From Basidiobolus meristosporus CBS 931.73 (taxonomy: Eukaryota; Basidiobolomycota; Basidiobolomycetes; Basidiobolales; Basidiobolaceae), in NCBI GenBank assembly GCA_002104905.1, contig MCFE01000006.1, forward strand, positions 1 to 64,000: a DNA stretch of 64,000 bases, in the 5' to 3' direction. Position 1 is the stretch's first letter; each line of letters opens with the position of its first letter. Shown here one piece after another: positions 47,176 to 58,211 of the stretch. The position numbers and the translations under genes were made by a program. Below the pieces are notes generated by a model. It searched no databases and was not told the DNA's origin. It saw nothing but the letters and a program-made list of their open reading frames with translations.

Positions 47176-50100
47176 ATGTTGAGTCTACACAACGAAGAAC
47201 CCAACACAGGTCGGGATGAGGCATTAGTATTTCCCTCATCTCAACCAAAGGAGACCAACGGATTAACGTTTTCGCCAACGTTTCATTGCGTCCAAGAAAA
47301 AGTGGAGCACATGTCCTTGTTGATTCGTCAGGTACATACCCAACAGCAAACTTCAGAAGATGCTGTTGTTGAAGAGATTCGAGATCTCCTATTGGAGCTT
47401 CAAGGCTGTTTACCCCAGTCAATTGAAGCAGGCTCTAAGCGTAAACCAAAAGAAGCGGTGACTTTACAGGAGCAGACATCTCCTGAGGCTTTCGAGGATT
47501 ACACTCTGGCTAGGGAGATTTTGAAACAAAGGGTGAGAAATATTCGACCGCTATTGAATGACTTTGAACAAAGTTTTGGTCTGTTAAAATCGAAAACTGC
47601 AAAGGATACCAACTTGGAGTATCCATCTGCGGCGGCGAAAATCGATGGAATCGAGAAGTCACTCGAAATCGAACGTAAGAGAGTGAACGGCCAACTTACG
47701 TCGGGCGAAAAATACTTGGGACGAGTGGAAATCCTCGAACGAGAGGTTTTGAGTAAAGTGGCGGCAATAGAATCTCAAATCATGAGTAATTCCACCTTAA
47801 TAGAGGCTGACAAGTCCTTGATTGAGGATCAATTTACGCTGTTCCACGAAAGTTTCAAGTCACTAATTCATGTGAAAGAAATTCCTGAGCCAGAGTATCC
47901 ACCACAATCTCCGAGTCTACCATCGTTACAAGAAGATGTAGAGTCGGTGGAATCTAGCCACAGGGAGGTGGAGCTCATTGAGGCTGCGCAACGTGAAGAC
48001 GAGCTCACAAATACTATCCTTGTTTTGAACCAACAATTCGAGGAAGTCCAGAAACAGCTCTTTGAAAGCCAGCAGCACGAGACATTGCTTCAGAGTAGTT
48101 TTACAACAATCCACGCTGAAAACGTACAGCTGAATCAAAAGAATGAAGAGTTGATGAGAGATATCAGTGAAATGGAGAAGAAATATGCCGAATCACTGCT
48201 GGAGGCTCAATCACTTCAGTCTAGTTTTGAAAATGAGATTTCCATTTATAATGACAAAGTGATGGAGCTTGAGGAACAACTTGGGAACACTCAGATTTGC
48301 CTGAAGGAGTACGAAAATCACGAAGCCCACTTTTATTCTATGGCTGGAGCTTGGAATGCCGAGTTCAATGATATTAGAAATGCCCTTAGTGCAGCTAGCT
48401 GCAAAGAGATGCTTCTCGATTCGTTAATCTCTACCATGTTTTCTCTTCAAACTGAAGAAATTCAAGACGAGGAAGCTGAGACCACCTCCAATGATACCGT
48501 GACCATTGAAGGCCTAAATCAGCTGTTGGAGGAATTGAAGTCCAGCTTAAAGGAATCTAAGGATAGAGAGGAGTCGTTATCACTCATTAATCATAAGATG
48601 AATACTGAGTTGGAAGATGGAAGGATTCACCTCCAGCTAGTGGTTGAACACGCGGAAACCCTAGCAGACAAACTTCAAAAAGCCAATATTGGTCAGTCGT
48701 ACATCGATTCTGTCCATGAAAAGCTAAGAGATAGAGAATCGATAATAGCCAACCTTGAAGAGCAAATCTCTAACTTCGGCGCAAAAGAAACCGAGATGAT
48801 CGATCAAGTCCGAGTTCTGTCGGCGGAAATCCAAAATCTACAACAGAAACTGTCAGATCTGAACAAAGAGCGAGAGCAAACAATTACCCGTATGGTAGAT
48901 AAGCACGAGCTTCAAGACTTGCAAGAAGAGCTTCTCAGGACCCAAGAAAAATTAGGTACTGCCGAGGCTAAGGAGCTTGAGCATAATCAAATTGTTGCTC
49001 AGCTGAATTTTGAGCTTGAAAAGACGAAGGGTGTGCTTGACAGTGCATTTAAAAAAGTGGAGTTGTTTGACGCGACCATCCGGGACCTTAGCCTACAGTT
49101 AGAGGATTCTACAGCCAACGATATGGAGAGTGCGGATATTGTTAATCTACGGTCAGAGTTAGATGAGACCGTACTGCTACTTGCCCATTCAACTGAGAGA
49201 GAAGCGGAGCTTGAAAATACTATATCACAGCTTCGATCAGAGCTTGAAAGATTGGAGAAAGAGACACTGACCATAAGGAGCATTGGACAGGAGGAGAAAT
49301 CTGACCTGGATTCGAGTGAGGTTGAAATGAATGAAGACATGATGCTAAGCACTCTGTATGAGCTTAATCAAGAGTTAAACTCAGCCAGACAAGTCCAGTT
49401 CAAATACGAGTGCACAATCAATTTACTTGAGTCGGCAATTAGGGATAAATCGTTGTTTGAGGAGAGTCAGTACTCGCGTATTTACGAGCTTCAAAGAGAG
49501 CTGGAAGGGTATGATCACAAGGAAAAAGAATACCTGAAAGCTATGTTTGACTCCAAGTCAGAGCTCGAGAAAAAGAACCAACACTTGTTGGAATACGAAA
49601 CCAAGACACGTTTGCTAGAAGCGTATATTAACGAAAGCCTAGTACTATCCGAAGAAAAGGACAGCACTATCTCACAGTTAACGGAGGAACTTGCTACTGC
49701 CGAGATAACAGAAAACGAACATCGCAAATACTTGTTTGATGTCATCGAAGAGCTCAACCAAGTAACACTAACACTAGTGGAGCAAGAGAAATCAACTTCC
49801 TTGTTCGAATCATCTGTTTACGAAAAACTATCAGAGATCAAGCAGTTGAGCAATGCTCTCCCATCTGAAGAATTCGTATATGTTTCTCGGGCCGATTTGG
49901 ACTCTGTGAAAGAACGAGTTTCTGAACTTGAATCAGCAATTGACGCCCTTCGGGATGTTGTTGATTCCAAGAACCTGGAAATCCAAAATCTTCAGAACGT
50001 GCGTCTTGACCAAAACTCTAGCTTGGAGGAGCTTAATAAGGCATTTGCAACATTCATTCGCTCCCTCAAGAAGTATAAGGTGACCATTCCCAGCGAGTGT

Positions 50101-52308
50101 GAAGAGTTAGTTGCCCGTGAAAATGGCTCAGTTTCATCAGGTTTTGACGCCAAGAAATATATCTCTTCTATAAATGCAGTGTCAGTCGCGACAGAATCTT
50201 GGATCGTTGAAAAACAGACGTACCTCGGGTTGAAGGAAGCTGAGCTGGCCGAGTTGACGAAGACAACCGATGAACTACAACAGTCCTTGATAATTCAAAA
50301 GCAGCAGACGGCTGAGCGAGAGGCGCTTGTGATTCTTTTACAGAAAAGGGAGCACGAGCGTGTGGATTCAGGATCATCATCAAGCCCTACCACAAATGGT
50401 CAGGAGATGAATAGGAGCATATCCGCCGATTCTGTCGACTCTGATGTTGGTAGAGATGATTCAGCTTTAGCACATATCGATACAACTCACATCATGATTC
50501 CTGAGAAACTGGAGGCCATTGATATCAACAACTCAAGAAATAGCGTGTCGAGTCTTGATCACGACCGTGATTCTGCCGTAGCTCTAGATGATGAGTCAGA
50601 TGGAAGTGAGAACCGAAAGGCGCTTCCTTATTCGACCTCGGATTTAACCAACAAGTTGGCGGAGGCAAAGGCGCAAATACGCATTATAAAGGCTTCTCGT
50701 AGAGACATGGATGATCAATTACAAATATTCAAAAGCAAATTGAAGGACACCCTGGAGAAATTGGTTATTTATGACATTAATCCAGAATCTCTGGAGGTTT
50801 TCGTAACTGATATCAGTAGCACGCTGGAAGATCCTACCTCTCACATTGGAGACATCATTACATGCTTAGATAATCCCAAGCTTATTCTAGACACCAAAGA
50901 GGAATCTCGACGATTAACCTTTGGAAATATATCCGACAATACCACTACAGGTGATTTGAATTCAAAGCAGAGCGTAGCAACAAGAGGTCGCGCTTCTACT
51001 ATTTCTGGTAATAGTGTTCATGAAATTTCTAAACTCAAGAAAGACCTCAGCCTTTATGCCTCTGAGGTTGAGACTCTGAAGCTACAAAAGGAAAATTACG
51101 AAAAACAATGTCGCAGTTTCCAAGAAAACATCATGACATCGCAGACTCGGGAGGGTAAGCTCAATAGAGAAGTCCGAGAACTTCGGTCACGACTGGAAGC
51201 TCATAAAGTTGAGTCGATGAATGCCCTTACCGCACTTCAGGCGAAATATCGCGAGTCACTAGCTGAGGTCGAAGCCAAATGCAAACAACAGGTCGAGGAA
51301 TTGGAGAAGGAGCTATTCGTTGCCAAAAAACGAATCATTCGGCTTAAGGAGCAAGTCAGCTCAACGGAGAAAGTATGTGCCGATGCAGTATCTCTTACTG
51401 AACAATTAGAGACTGAATTAGCGCGTACCTGGAAAGAAAAGCGAACTGCAGAGAAACAACTATTGGAGTCTCAGCAACGATGCGAGGACTTGGGTAAGGA
51501 TCTTAGAGCTAAGGAGTTGGAGCTGATTTCACAGAAACAGTCCTACGATGCCAAGATCAAGGATATGGACCTGAAAATTCGTGACAAAGTGAAATCAATA
51601 ACAATCGCCCGCAGAGCAACAATTGTTAATTCTCCTGAAAAAAGAGGAAGCTTCTATCAACAACTTCGGAGCAAATGGACTGGAGGTGCTATTGATGAGT
51701 CTTACACCAGCAATCCGAAGGCCGTTCAAGAATTAGAAGTTCGTTTCCAAGATGAAGTGGATATGCACGTGGCAACCAACAGGTTGCTCCAGTCTGAATT
51801 GGCTGAAACTCAAGGGAAGAATGCCGAGTTGGAACAGATTAAGGAGGCCATCGAGACTCAACTCGCTGAATTACGCATCAATTATGATCAATCCGAAAGA
51901 ACTTTGGCTAAACTCAGGCGCGAGGCTGATGAAAATCAACGAGCCACCTTAGTTTCTCTTCAAAGAGCTCAGACTGAAAAGCAAAGCTCAGCACGTATCG
52001 AACTGGCAAATATCCAGGCCGAACGAGCATCTCAACAGCGAATCATATCTGAGCTCAAAAAGGAGTTATCCAATTTGCGTGATGAACAGCATGAAAGAAT
52101 GAAGGAATTGACAAGTGCCAAACAAGAAATCGAGGTTTTAAAGAGACTTTCAAATTCTGACGAAAATGAAGGAGTTTCTTCAATACTGGAGGTTCTCACT
52201 AGAGAAAAACTGATTTTGGAAACGAAAGTCAATGAGCTGGAAACCGAGTTAGATGATGTCTTGACGAAGAACGTGGATCTTGCAATGCAATTAGCCGCTA
52301 TCAAATAA
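47176..52308 (+). CDS. Very long coiled-coil protein (1710 aa), function unknown
   Basis: An uninterrupted frame of 1710 codons starts at the first ATG after a long AT-rich leader. Apart from a ~60-residue non-helical N-terminus, it is almost entirely Glu/Lys/Leu/Gln-rich heptad sequence. The main break is a Ser/Asp-rich, probably disordered segment around residues 1055-1160 (SGSSSSPTTNGQ and several D-S pairs). A further break follows near residues 1250-1290 (TTTGDLNSKQ), and basic stretches (ARRATIVNS, KKRIIRLK) appear in the C-terminal third. There is no motor, GTPase, kinase or membrane segment. Such proteins commonly serve as spindle-pole, Golgi-tether or polarity scaffolds, but nothing here decides between these. 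It is remarkable in having 5.1 kb without an intron. Confidence 0.9.
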   Translation: MLSLHNEEPNTGRDEALVFPSSQPKETNGLTFSPTFHCVQEKVEHMSLLIRQVHTQQQTSEDAVVEEIRDLLLELQGCLPQSIEAGSKRKPKEAVTLQEQTSPEAFEDYTLAREILKQRVRNIRPLLNDFEQSFGLLKSKTAKDTNLEYPSAAAKIDGIEKSLEIERKRVNGQLTSGEKYLGRVEILEREVLSKVAAIESQIMSNSTLIEADKSLIEDQFTLFHESFKSLIHVKEIPEPEYPPQSPSLPSLQEDVESVESSHREVELIEAAQREDELTNTILVLNQQFEEVQKQLFESQQHETLLQSSFTTIHAENVQLNQKNEELMRDISEMEKKYAESLLEAQSLQSSFENEISIYNDKVMELEEQLGNTQICLKEYENHEAHFYSMAGAWNAEFNDIRNALSAASCKEMLLDSLISTMFSLQTEEIQDEEAETTSNDTVTIEGLNQLLEELKSSLKESKDREESLSLINHKMNTELEDGRIHLQLVVEHAETLADKLQKANIGQSYIDSVHEKLRDRESIIANLEEQISNFGAKETEMIDQVRVLSAEIQNLQQKLSDLNKEREQTITRMVDKHELQDLQEELLRTQEKLGTAEAKELEHNQIVAQLNFELEKTKGVLDSAFKKVELFDATIRDLSLQLEDSTANDMESADIVNLRSELDETVLLLAHSTEREAELENTISQLRSELERLEKETLTIRSIGQEEKSDLDSSEVEMNEDMMLSTLYELNQELNSARQVQFKYECTINLLESAIRDKSLFEESQYSRIYELQRELEGYDHKEKEYLKAMFDSKSELEKKNQHLLEYETKTRLLEAYINESLVLSEEKDSTISQLTEELATAEITENEHRKYLFDVIEELNQVTLTLVEQEKSTSLFESSVYEKLSEIKQLSNALPSEEFVYVSRADLDSVKERVSELESAIDALRDVVDSKNLEIQNLQNVRLDQNSSLEELNKAFATFIRSLKKYKVTIPSECEELVARENGSVSSGFDAKKYISSINAVSVATESWIVEKQTYLGLKEAELAELTKTTDELQQSLIIQKQQTAEREALVILLQKREHERVDSGSSSSPTTNGQEMNRSISADSVDSDVGRDDSALAHIDTTHIMIPEKLEAIDINNSRNSVSSLDHDRDSAVALDDESDGSENRKALPYSTSDLTNKLAEAKAQIRIIKASRRDMDDQLQIFKSKLKDTLEKLVIYDINPESLEVFVTDISSTLEDPTSHIGDIITCLDNPKLILDTKEESRRLTFGNISDNTTTGDLNSKQSVATRGRASTISGNSVHEISKLKKDLSLYASEVETLKLQKENYEKQCRSFQENIMTSQTREGKLNREVRELRSRLEAHKVESMNALTALQAKYRESLAEVEAKCKQQVEELEKELFVAKKRIIRLKEQVSSTEKVCADAVSLTEQLETELARTWKEKRTAEKQLLESQQRCEDLGKDLRAKELELISQKQSYDAKIKDMDLKIRDKVKSITIARRATIVNSPEKRGSFYQQLRSKWTGGAIDESYTSNPKAVQELEVRFQDEVDMHVATNRLLQSELAETQGKNAELEQIKEAIETQLAELRINYDQSERTLAKLRREADENQRATLVSLQRAQTEKQSSARIELANIQAERASQQRIISELKKELSNLRDEQHERMKELTSAKQEIEVLKRLSNSDENEGVSSILEVLTREKLILETKVNELETELDDVLTKNVDLAMQLAAIK

Positions 52309-53527
52309 TTTGATCAACGCGATCTGGTTGCCTCCTCAATGTACATGACAATCCATTTTCCATATTATATATACTTAAGCCTCTCGAACGGACCCAAACC
52401 ACCATTTTAGTGCATAGGCAGGAGGAAGATCAAGCCTAGAACCTTATATGTAGATATAATATAAATATTTAAGTTTCTATTATCGTATGTATGATTATTA
52501 TTTATCTATTTAGATACCTATAAATTCCAACGAATTCACTTAGAACACAAAATCCACCATTGATATGATTATATTCTTGGAGATGATTACTGCCCAGTCT
52601 TTACTTGACACGCTAAGCCTGAGCGGCCAGCATCAATGGAGTTATGAATCCATGGAATTTTGGTCAAGTGGTGAATCGAGTCAATACTGAGATATTAAAA
52701 AAGTGATTTGGTGTTGAATTATGGATTGAAAATATATATTTTGGATACTTTTGATTGAACTTCATACAATCAAGTCTGAGATATTTCATATCCTATTATT
52801 TCCACAAATCTGGAAAGACAGTACTAGGAGAACATGTTGCTCATATTCTAGTCCAAATCTAACAAGTGTACAATCACATTATATAAATATTCAGGCGTAA
52901 TACAACATTAAGTAGAGTACCATCTTTTCCGAACACACTGCTGTTACTTCAGAAGTAGTTTGGAAGTGTCTGTACGAGACAGGCTTGGTAGCCAGGGATG
53001 TAATTTTGTATGTCTCGTTTGGATTTCAGAGCAGGACCTGATTAAAGTATATAGCATTATCTTGCTAGTGTGTATAAAGCAGCTGGTACGTAATCTAGCT
53101 ATCTCTACCTAAATATTCCTATGTAAGGAGAATGGCTGTACATACTTGTACTGTAAAAAATAATCCAGAGAAAGCTATTGGGCATGCCATGTAAAGCGCC
53201 ATGTACCTTGTCCAAGTATGATTCAAATATTAAATCATCTGTAGGGCCCTTGAAGCTAACCATAAGTGACTTCCAATTTATTATATGACATAAGCTTGTA
53301 TGCCTCTAATCATGTAGTTAAACAATAAGGTCTTACATGATGTTTATTATCAAGTCTCCTTATTGGAAGCTAATGGAATAGATCATATTGACATGATATT
53401 CTATACTGTGTATCCAGCCATCGTATTATTGCTCACAAAGTAATAGAGGTCGAAAGATTGTATAGAACTAAGTAACCTAAGCATTCTAGATCTGAATAGA
53501 TTTTATCAGCCTCTAGGGACTTCTAAA
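52309..53527. other. Intergenic region between convergent genes
   Basis: AT-rich, with no gene recognised. Both flanking genes end here. Confidence 0.45.
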
Positions 53528-55639
53528 TTACTGAGGCGACTTGCAGACCTCAGCAATAATTTGCTTTGCTCTTTCATATCTAGCAGCTTGCAATGGACAC
53601 ATTGCAACCTCTCGGGGTTTCCCTCCAGAAAGGTTTTGAATCTTTTCTCGAACCACGTCATAGCTGAAAGATTGGAACCTTGCGTTCATTTCATGAGGGC
53701 TGGTGTTTGGTGCAAAATTGGCAATTAACCAAAAACCCCATTCGTCTACTATGGACAACAACGTTGCTAGGAGTAACATTAGGGCATGAATCAGTAGATT
53801 ACCAATAGAGCTTACACATGCTACATCCAATGGATGTGTCATTTGGGAGTGGTTACTGGTAAACGGCATTAGCGAGAGGACTTTCATTAAGGGATACTTT
53901 CTCTGAATCTTCTCTATGGTATCGGAAGGAACATGCGAATGAAGAATTAAAATGTCACAACTACCAAGTTCGAGAGCGGTCTGCAAATCTTTTGCTGGGA
54001 TTACACTGACATTTTTGTTATCCTATAAGAGTAAGCATAAGAATATGGCAGCAAGGAAGTGAGATCATGTCACATGAGGGGATACCTGATTTTCTTTCGA
54101 GTCATCGGCAACAATTAATACAACGAGCTCAGTTTCACAAGACTCCATTAGGTCGCTTATAATCGACTGAAGCTTCGCAGTATCTTGCTTTTTTTGAGGA
54201 TATAATCGCCGGATGCCAACCATAGAGCGGAGCACCACTCCTGTGCTTTGATATCCAGATTTCAAGTTCATTCCTGTTTGCAGGAGCGATAGGAACCCTG
54301 CTATGTTGTTGCAGGACCATACACCTTCTGTGAAACTTGCACCCAATGCTAATGTCGGCTTCTCTTCAAACACCCATTTAGTGAAGAAGGTGTAGCTAGT
54401 TAAGTGGATCGTAAAATCAGGCTCTGTTTCCCTTGTGGGCATGTAGTTGACATAGATCGGTTTTGCAGATGGCTCTGGCATAAACAGCATGACGGATTTT
54501 TTCTCGTGTATGCAGGCTTTGTGTAGAAAGTCCACAACTACTCGAAATGCATACCTATCATGCTAATACATCACTACTTGCTCGCATCAGGTAATTCACC
54601 ATCACTTACCTCTCGAGAAAGGTTGCTTGCTGTTTTACAATGGTTTCTTCTACTGGATCAGGTCGAGGATATATCTTCAGGCATTTTCTATATGCTAAAA
54701 GGGCTGCTTCGTACAGGATACGTGGGAATGTCAGGAAAGCTGTAATCGGATACCGGACTAAGATGCAGCATAGTGTAAAGCTAGTAAGCGGGTACTGCTT
54801 TCCGTTGAGTATTGCTACAAGTTTTTTGATTTCTTGGGTTTGGTACCCATGTGTTGCTTTCAAGGAACTGTCTTCATCAGCATTTGCATAAACAATGATT
54901 TTGATGTCGTGATAGCCAAATTGGGGATCTCGAAGGTGAATCTCATAACTTCCATTTCGATCATTGAATGGAGATACATGGAAAGAGCGATGGATTTTGA
55001 AAGTTGCATCATAGCTTCAAGCACAAGACAAATTAGAATGGAATTTCGATTTCCTGGAAACCTTACTTTCACATACCCCTTACGCGGTTTCTCCATTGCC
55101 TTGCTGTTGTCCAAAATATAAAGGTGCTTTTCCCCGAATGTGTTGCTGACCTCTAAAACAACGATTTGAAGCTGCTTTGTTCCATCTATTTCACAGCAAT
55201 AACAGTAGTATATGGATAGAGGATTGAAGGCGTATCCAAGAAACCTAGGTGTAGTTACTAACTCAATGCTTTGTATCCTTTCGGTGGAAATTCCCTAAAT
55301 ATGCCACATACATTAGTATAGATATCTGGTGTAATTCAAACGTTGAAGACGCACTCGCTCATGAAGCCTATACAACAGCTTTCTCTTTAAGGTAAAATGT
55401 CTCCCTTCTTTCACTGGAACGTCACCCAAGTAGTCCTTGTACCATAAGGAGTAAATACTCCTTCGGTTATATCCAAACAGCAGATTGCCCCAACTTGAGT
55501 GGCTCTGTGAATCCTCTTCCAATAGATCCAAATTCACCCCAAAGTAGAAAACATCATATGCAAAAGAATGCTTAGAGGGAAGGAATCTCGCGTGATATGT
55601 TTTCCCAAGGTATACAGTATGCGTCTTTGGAAGTGGCAT
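53528..55639 (-). CDS. DUF1365 protein with C-terminal CFA-N-like extension
   Basis: Five exons are inferred: 55355-55639, 55077-55294, 54610-55014, 54086-54554 and 53528-54022, giving about 623 residues. Residues 1-250 are a DUF1365 domain: YHARFLPSKHSFAYDVFYFG, LVTTPRFLGYAFNPLSIYYCY, VSNTFGEKH and RSFHVSPFNDRNGSYEI are its conserved blocks. In bacteria such proteins (~250 aa) sit beside CFA-type methyltransferases and a FAD oxidase. The fourth exon adds a stretch containing PTLALGASFTEGVWSCNNIAGFLSLL, which resembles the N-terminal lipid-binding part of CFA synthases. The last ~165 residues match nothing I know. A 51-nt in-frame segment (53763-53813, GTGTAA...CTAG) could be a further intron, which would give 606 residues. 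The biochemical role of DUF1365 is not established. Confidence 0.85.
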
Positions 55640-56377
55640 ATTGATTGACAACTTGGTGCCGCTTAGGGCTACTTGAATATTTTCAGCGGGATCTGTGACT
55701 TTCGAATTTGCAGAGTATCATTGGCCAAATCCACTGACGGGTAAGAATCGACCTGGGTAACATGGATAGTGATCAATCAATAGAGGATCGATTTCAAGGA
55801 TTAGGTGGCTTGTACTTTGTGTTCAATTTTCCAGGCTCCGGTGATAGGTATAGACTCCTCATCGGCGATACTGACCAAAAATAATGGATCGGAAGTCCCT
55901 TTAATTAATCACGTTCAACCAATATGGTTTGTACATCATCATTGAGATGGTTTGATAAGTAGTGAGCATCGCCAAATCGAAAGTAGCTATTTTCGATGCC
56001 GATTTGGTGACCTCCACCTTTCTTGATATAGCAAGCACTGTATTGAAACTAGGAGCATGAGTCAAATTTCAGTCACATCGATCTTCCAGTTATGAGGTGA
56101 ATATCTGATCTGGAGTTGTTTCAACACCGCATTACCATGATTTCCTTCCAAGATAACCATCGTAGGTAACCACAATACTGAACTCGTGCAGAAACAAATT
56201 CTTGCGATGTATGGATATAGCTTTCAATTATCATCCGTAGTTCAACATGAGCATTTTCAGACCGTATTTTCAGATCGGGGTGATTGCTCATTCTGGTTAC
56301 AAGGCCGTTTAGTATTTAATTGATGCCTGTCTGACAATCCAGCGCTCAATCATCACCTCCAAGCGCACGTTGTACAC
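55640..56377. other. Divergent promoter region of the CFA cluster
   Basis: It lies between the divergent DUF1365 and CFA-synthase genes and could drive both together. No recognisable gene or strong motif is seen. Confidence 0.45.
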
Positions 56378-57879
56378 ATGGATCTTAGCAAGAAGAGCAA
56401 AATTTTAGGAGCTACAGAATGGTTGGCCCTGAGTGCAAAAAATTTGGTGGTGAACTCGTCGTGGAATCCTCTAGTTACCTTTGGTACCAGTCTTCTAAAG
56501 AATTTCTATACTTTCTACTAACGAAGGCGATTCTGTAGCCCGCAACCTTGTCCTGGAGCTTATGAGCAAGATTGAAAATGGGCATATCTGTATAATGACA
56601 AAAGACTATATCTACGAATATGGTACTTGGAAGGAGGGAAGTGATATGAACGTGAAGGTCAAGGTTCTTGATGACAAATTTTGGATCCGTTTATTGATGC
56701 TAGGAGATTTGGTAAGTATATCTAGTATGATGAGCAAACAAGATGTGCTAACACTCACTTAGGGCTTTGCAGAATCCTATATGTACGGTGAGAGCACAGT
56801 CAACGATTTGGTATCTCTCGTTAAGGTATCCACTGTTGTTTTCGTCTTCATTTGGAACCATATTCTGATCTCTGTGGTCTCAGCTTTTTGTAGCGAACCG
56901 CGAAATACTGAATGATGTACAAACAAAACACTCTACAGCAATGAATATTTTCAACTCGATTATCAACTCGCAGTTTGTTAACTCCATTGCGAACTCTATT
57001 CATAACATCAGTGCTCATTACGACCTAGGAAATGACATGTTCTCTTCGTTTTTGGATGAGACGATGACTTACTCCTGCGCCATATTTGAAAATGAACAGG
57101 AAAGCCTCAAAGATGGACAATTACGGAAACTACACACTATGATTAGAAAAGCTCGGATTACATCTGCAGACCATGTCCTTGAAATTGGGACCGGTTGGGG
57201 ATCATTCGCAATCGAAGCTGTCAGGCAAACCGGCTGCAAAGTTACAACATTGACTTTGAGTATTGAGCAGAAAAAATTGGCAGAAGATCGGATTGCTGAA
57301 GCTGGCTTCACTGACAGTATCACGGTACTCCTATGTGACTACCGTAATATTGAGGCCCATCATCAGTTTGATAAGATTGTTTCAATTGAAATGATCGAAG
57401 CTGTAGGCCACGAGTTTCTACCTACTTTCTTCAAAACGTGCGATCAACTGTTGAAACGGGACAAGGGGATTTTGGCTTTGCAGGGAATCACCATGCCGGA
57501 GTCAAGATATGACAACTACTGCCATTCGGTTGATTTTATCAAGAAGCACATATTTCCGGGCGGTCATTGTCCTTCTGTGACTGCATTGATCAATGCCGCC
57601 AACAAAGGTTCTGAAGGCCAACTGATTTTGGAGAATATGGAGAATTTTGGACCCCACTATGCTAGAACTCTCAGATTATGGCGTCAAGAGTTCCTGGCTT
57701 CCTACGACGAATTGATTGAAAGTAACCAAAACCCTGTCTATGATGACGTTTTCAAACGTAAATGGGAATATTACTTTGCCTACTGTGAGGGGGCTTTTAT
57801 CACCAAGACAATCGGGCTTGTGCAGATGGTGTTCACAAGAATCAACAACACAGAATTTCTAGAAGGTGTACCCCTCTGA
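56378..57879 (+). CDS. Cyclopropane-fatty-acyl-phospholipid synthase-type SAM methyltransferase
   Basis: Four exons, 56378-56483, 56527-56711, 56763-56825 and 56884-57879, give 449 residues. The first intron is only 43 nt and has a TACTAAC branch point. The N-terminal ~130 residues contain GFAESYMYGESTVNDLVSLV, the lipid-binding N-domain motif. The catalytic part begins HYDLGNDMFSSFLDETMTYSCAIF, then the SAM motif VLEIGTGWGSFAIEA (about residue 216), SIEMIEAVGHEF, and near the end a Y-x-x-Y-C-E-G-A-F segment. The family transfers a methylene or methyl group from SAM to the double bond of unsaturated acyl chains in membrane phospholipids, making cyclopropane or methyl-branched fatty acids. The context with DUF1365 and a FAD oxidase supports a lipid-modifying pathway. 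Start and exon 1 are less certain than the remainder. Confidence 0.95.
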
Positions 57880-58211
57880 ATTTAGACCGTCTCGGAAATT
57901 CTGTAGTCTTATATAATCATTATAAATTTATTAAATATCTAAATAATATAAACCACTACGTCAACTCCATAAACTTACATCGCTTGGTATATTTCACATG
58001 AATATTCTAGTCACAGATAATTTCTCCACATTAGCATGATCATGTCAAGTATTGAATAAATGTTTCAAGCTGTGGCCCACGCGAAATAGTAGCAAACCCA
58101 ACGGCAAGCGCTTTCGTAACTAAATTTACCATTTTGTATCATGTACATTCGTGTATATCACTAAACAAATATACACTTGGTTATTGCCATTCCGATGATA
58201 TTTTATTGAGC
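57880..58211. other. Short intergenic region between convergent genes
   Basis: AT-rich 3' region shared by the convergent CFA-synthase and FAD-oxidase genes; nothing else is seen. Confidence 0.45.
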
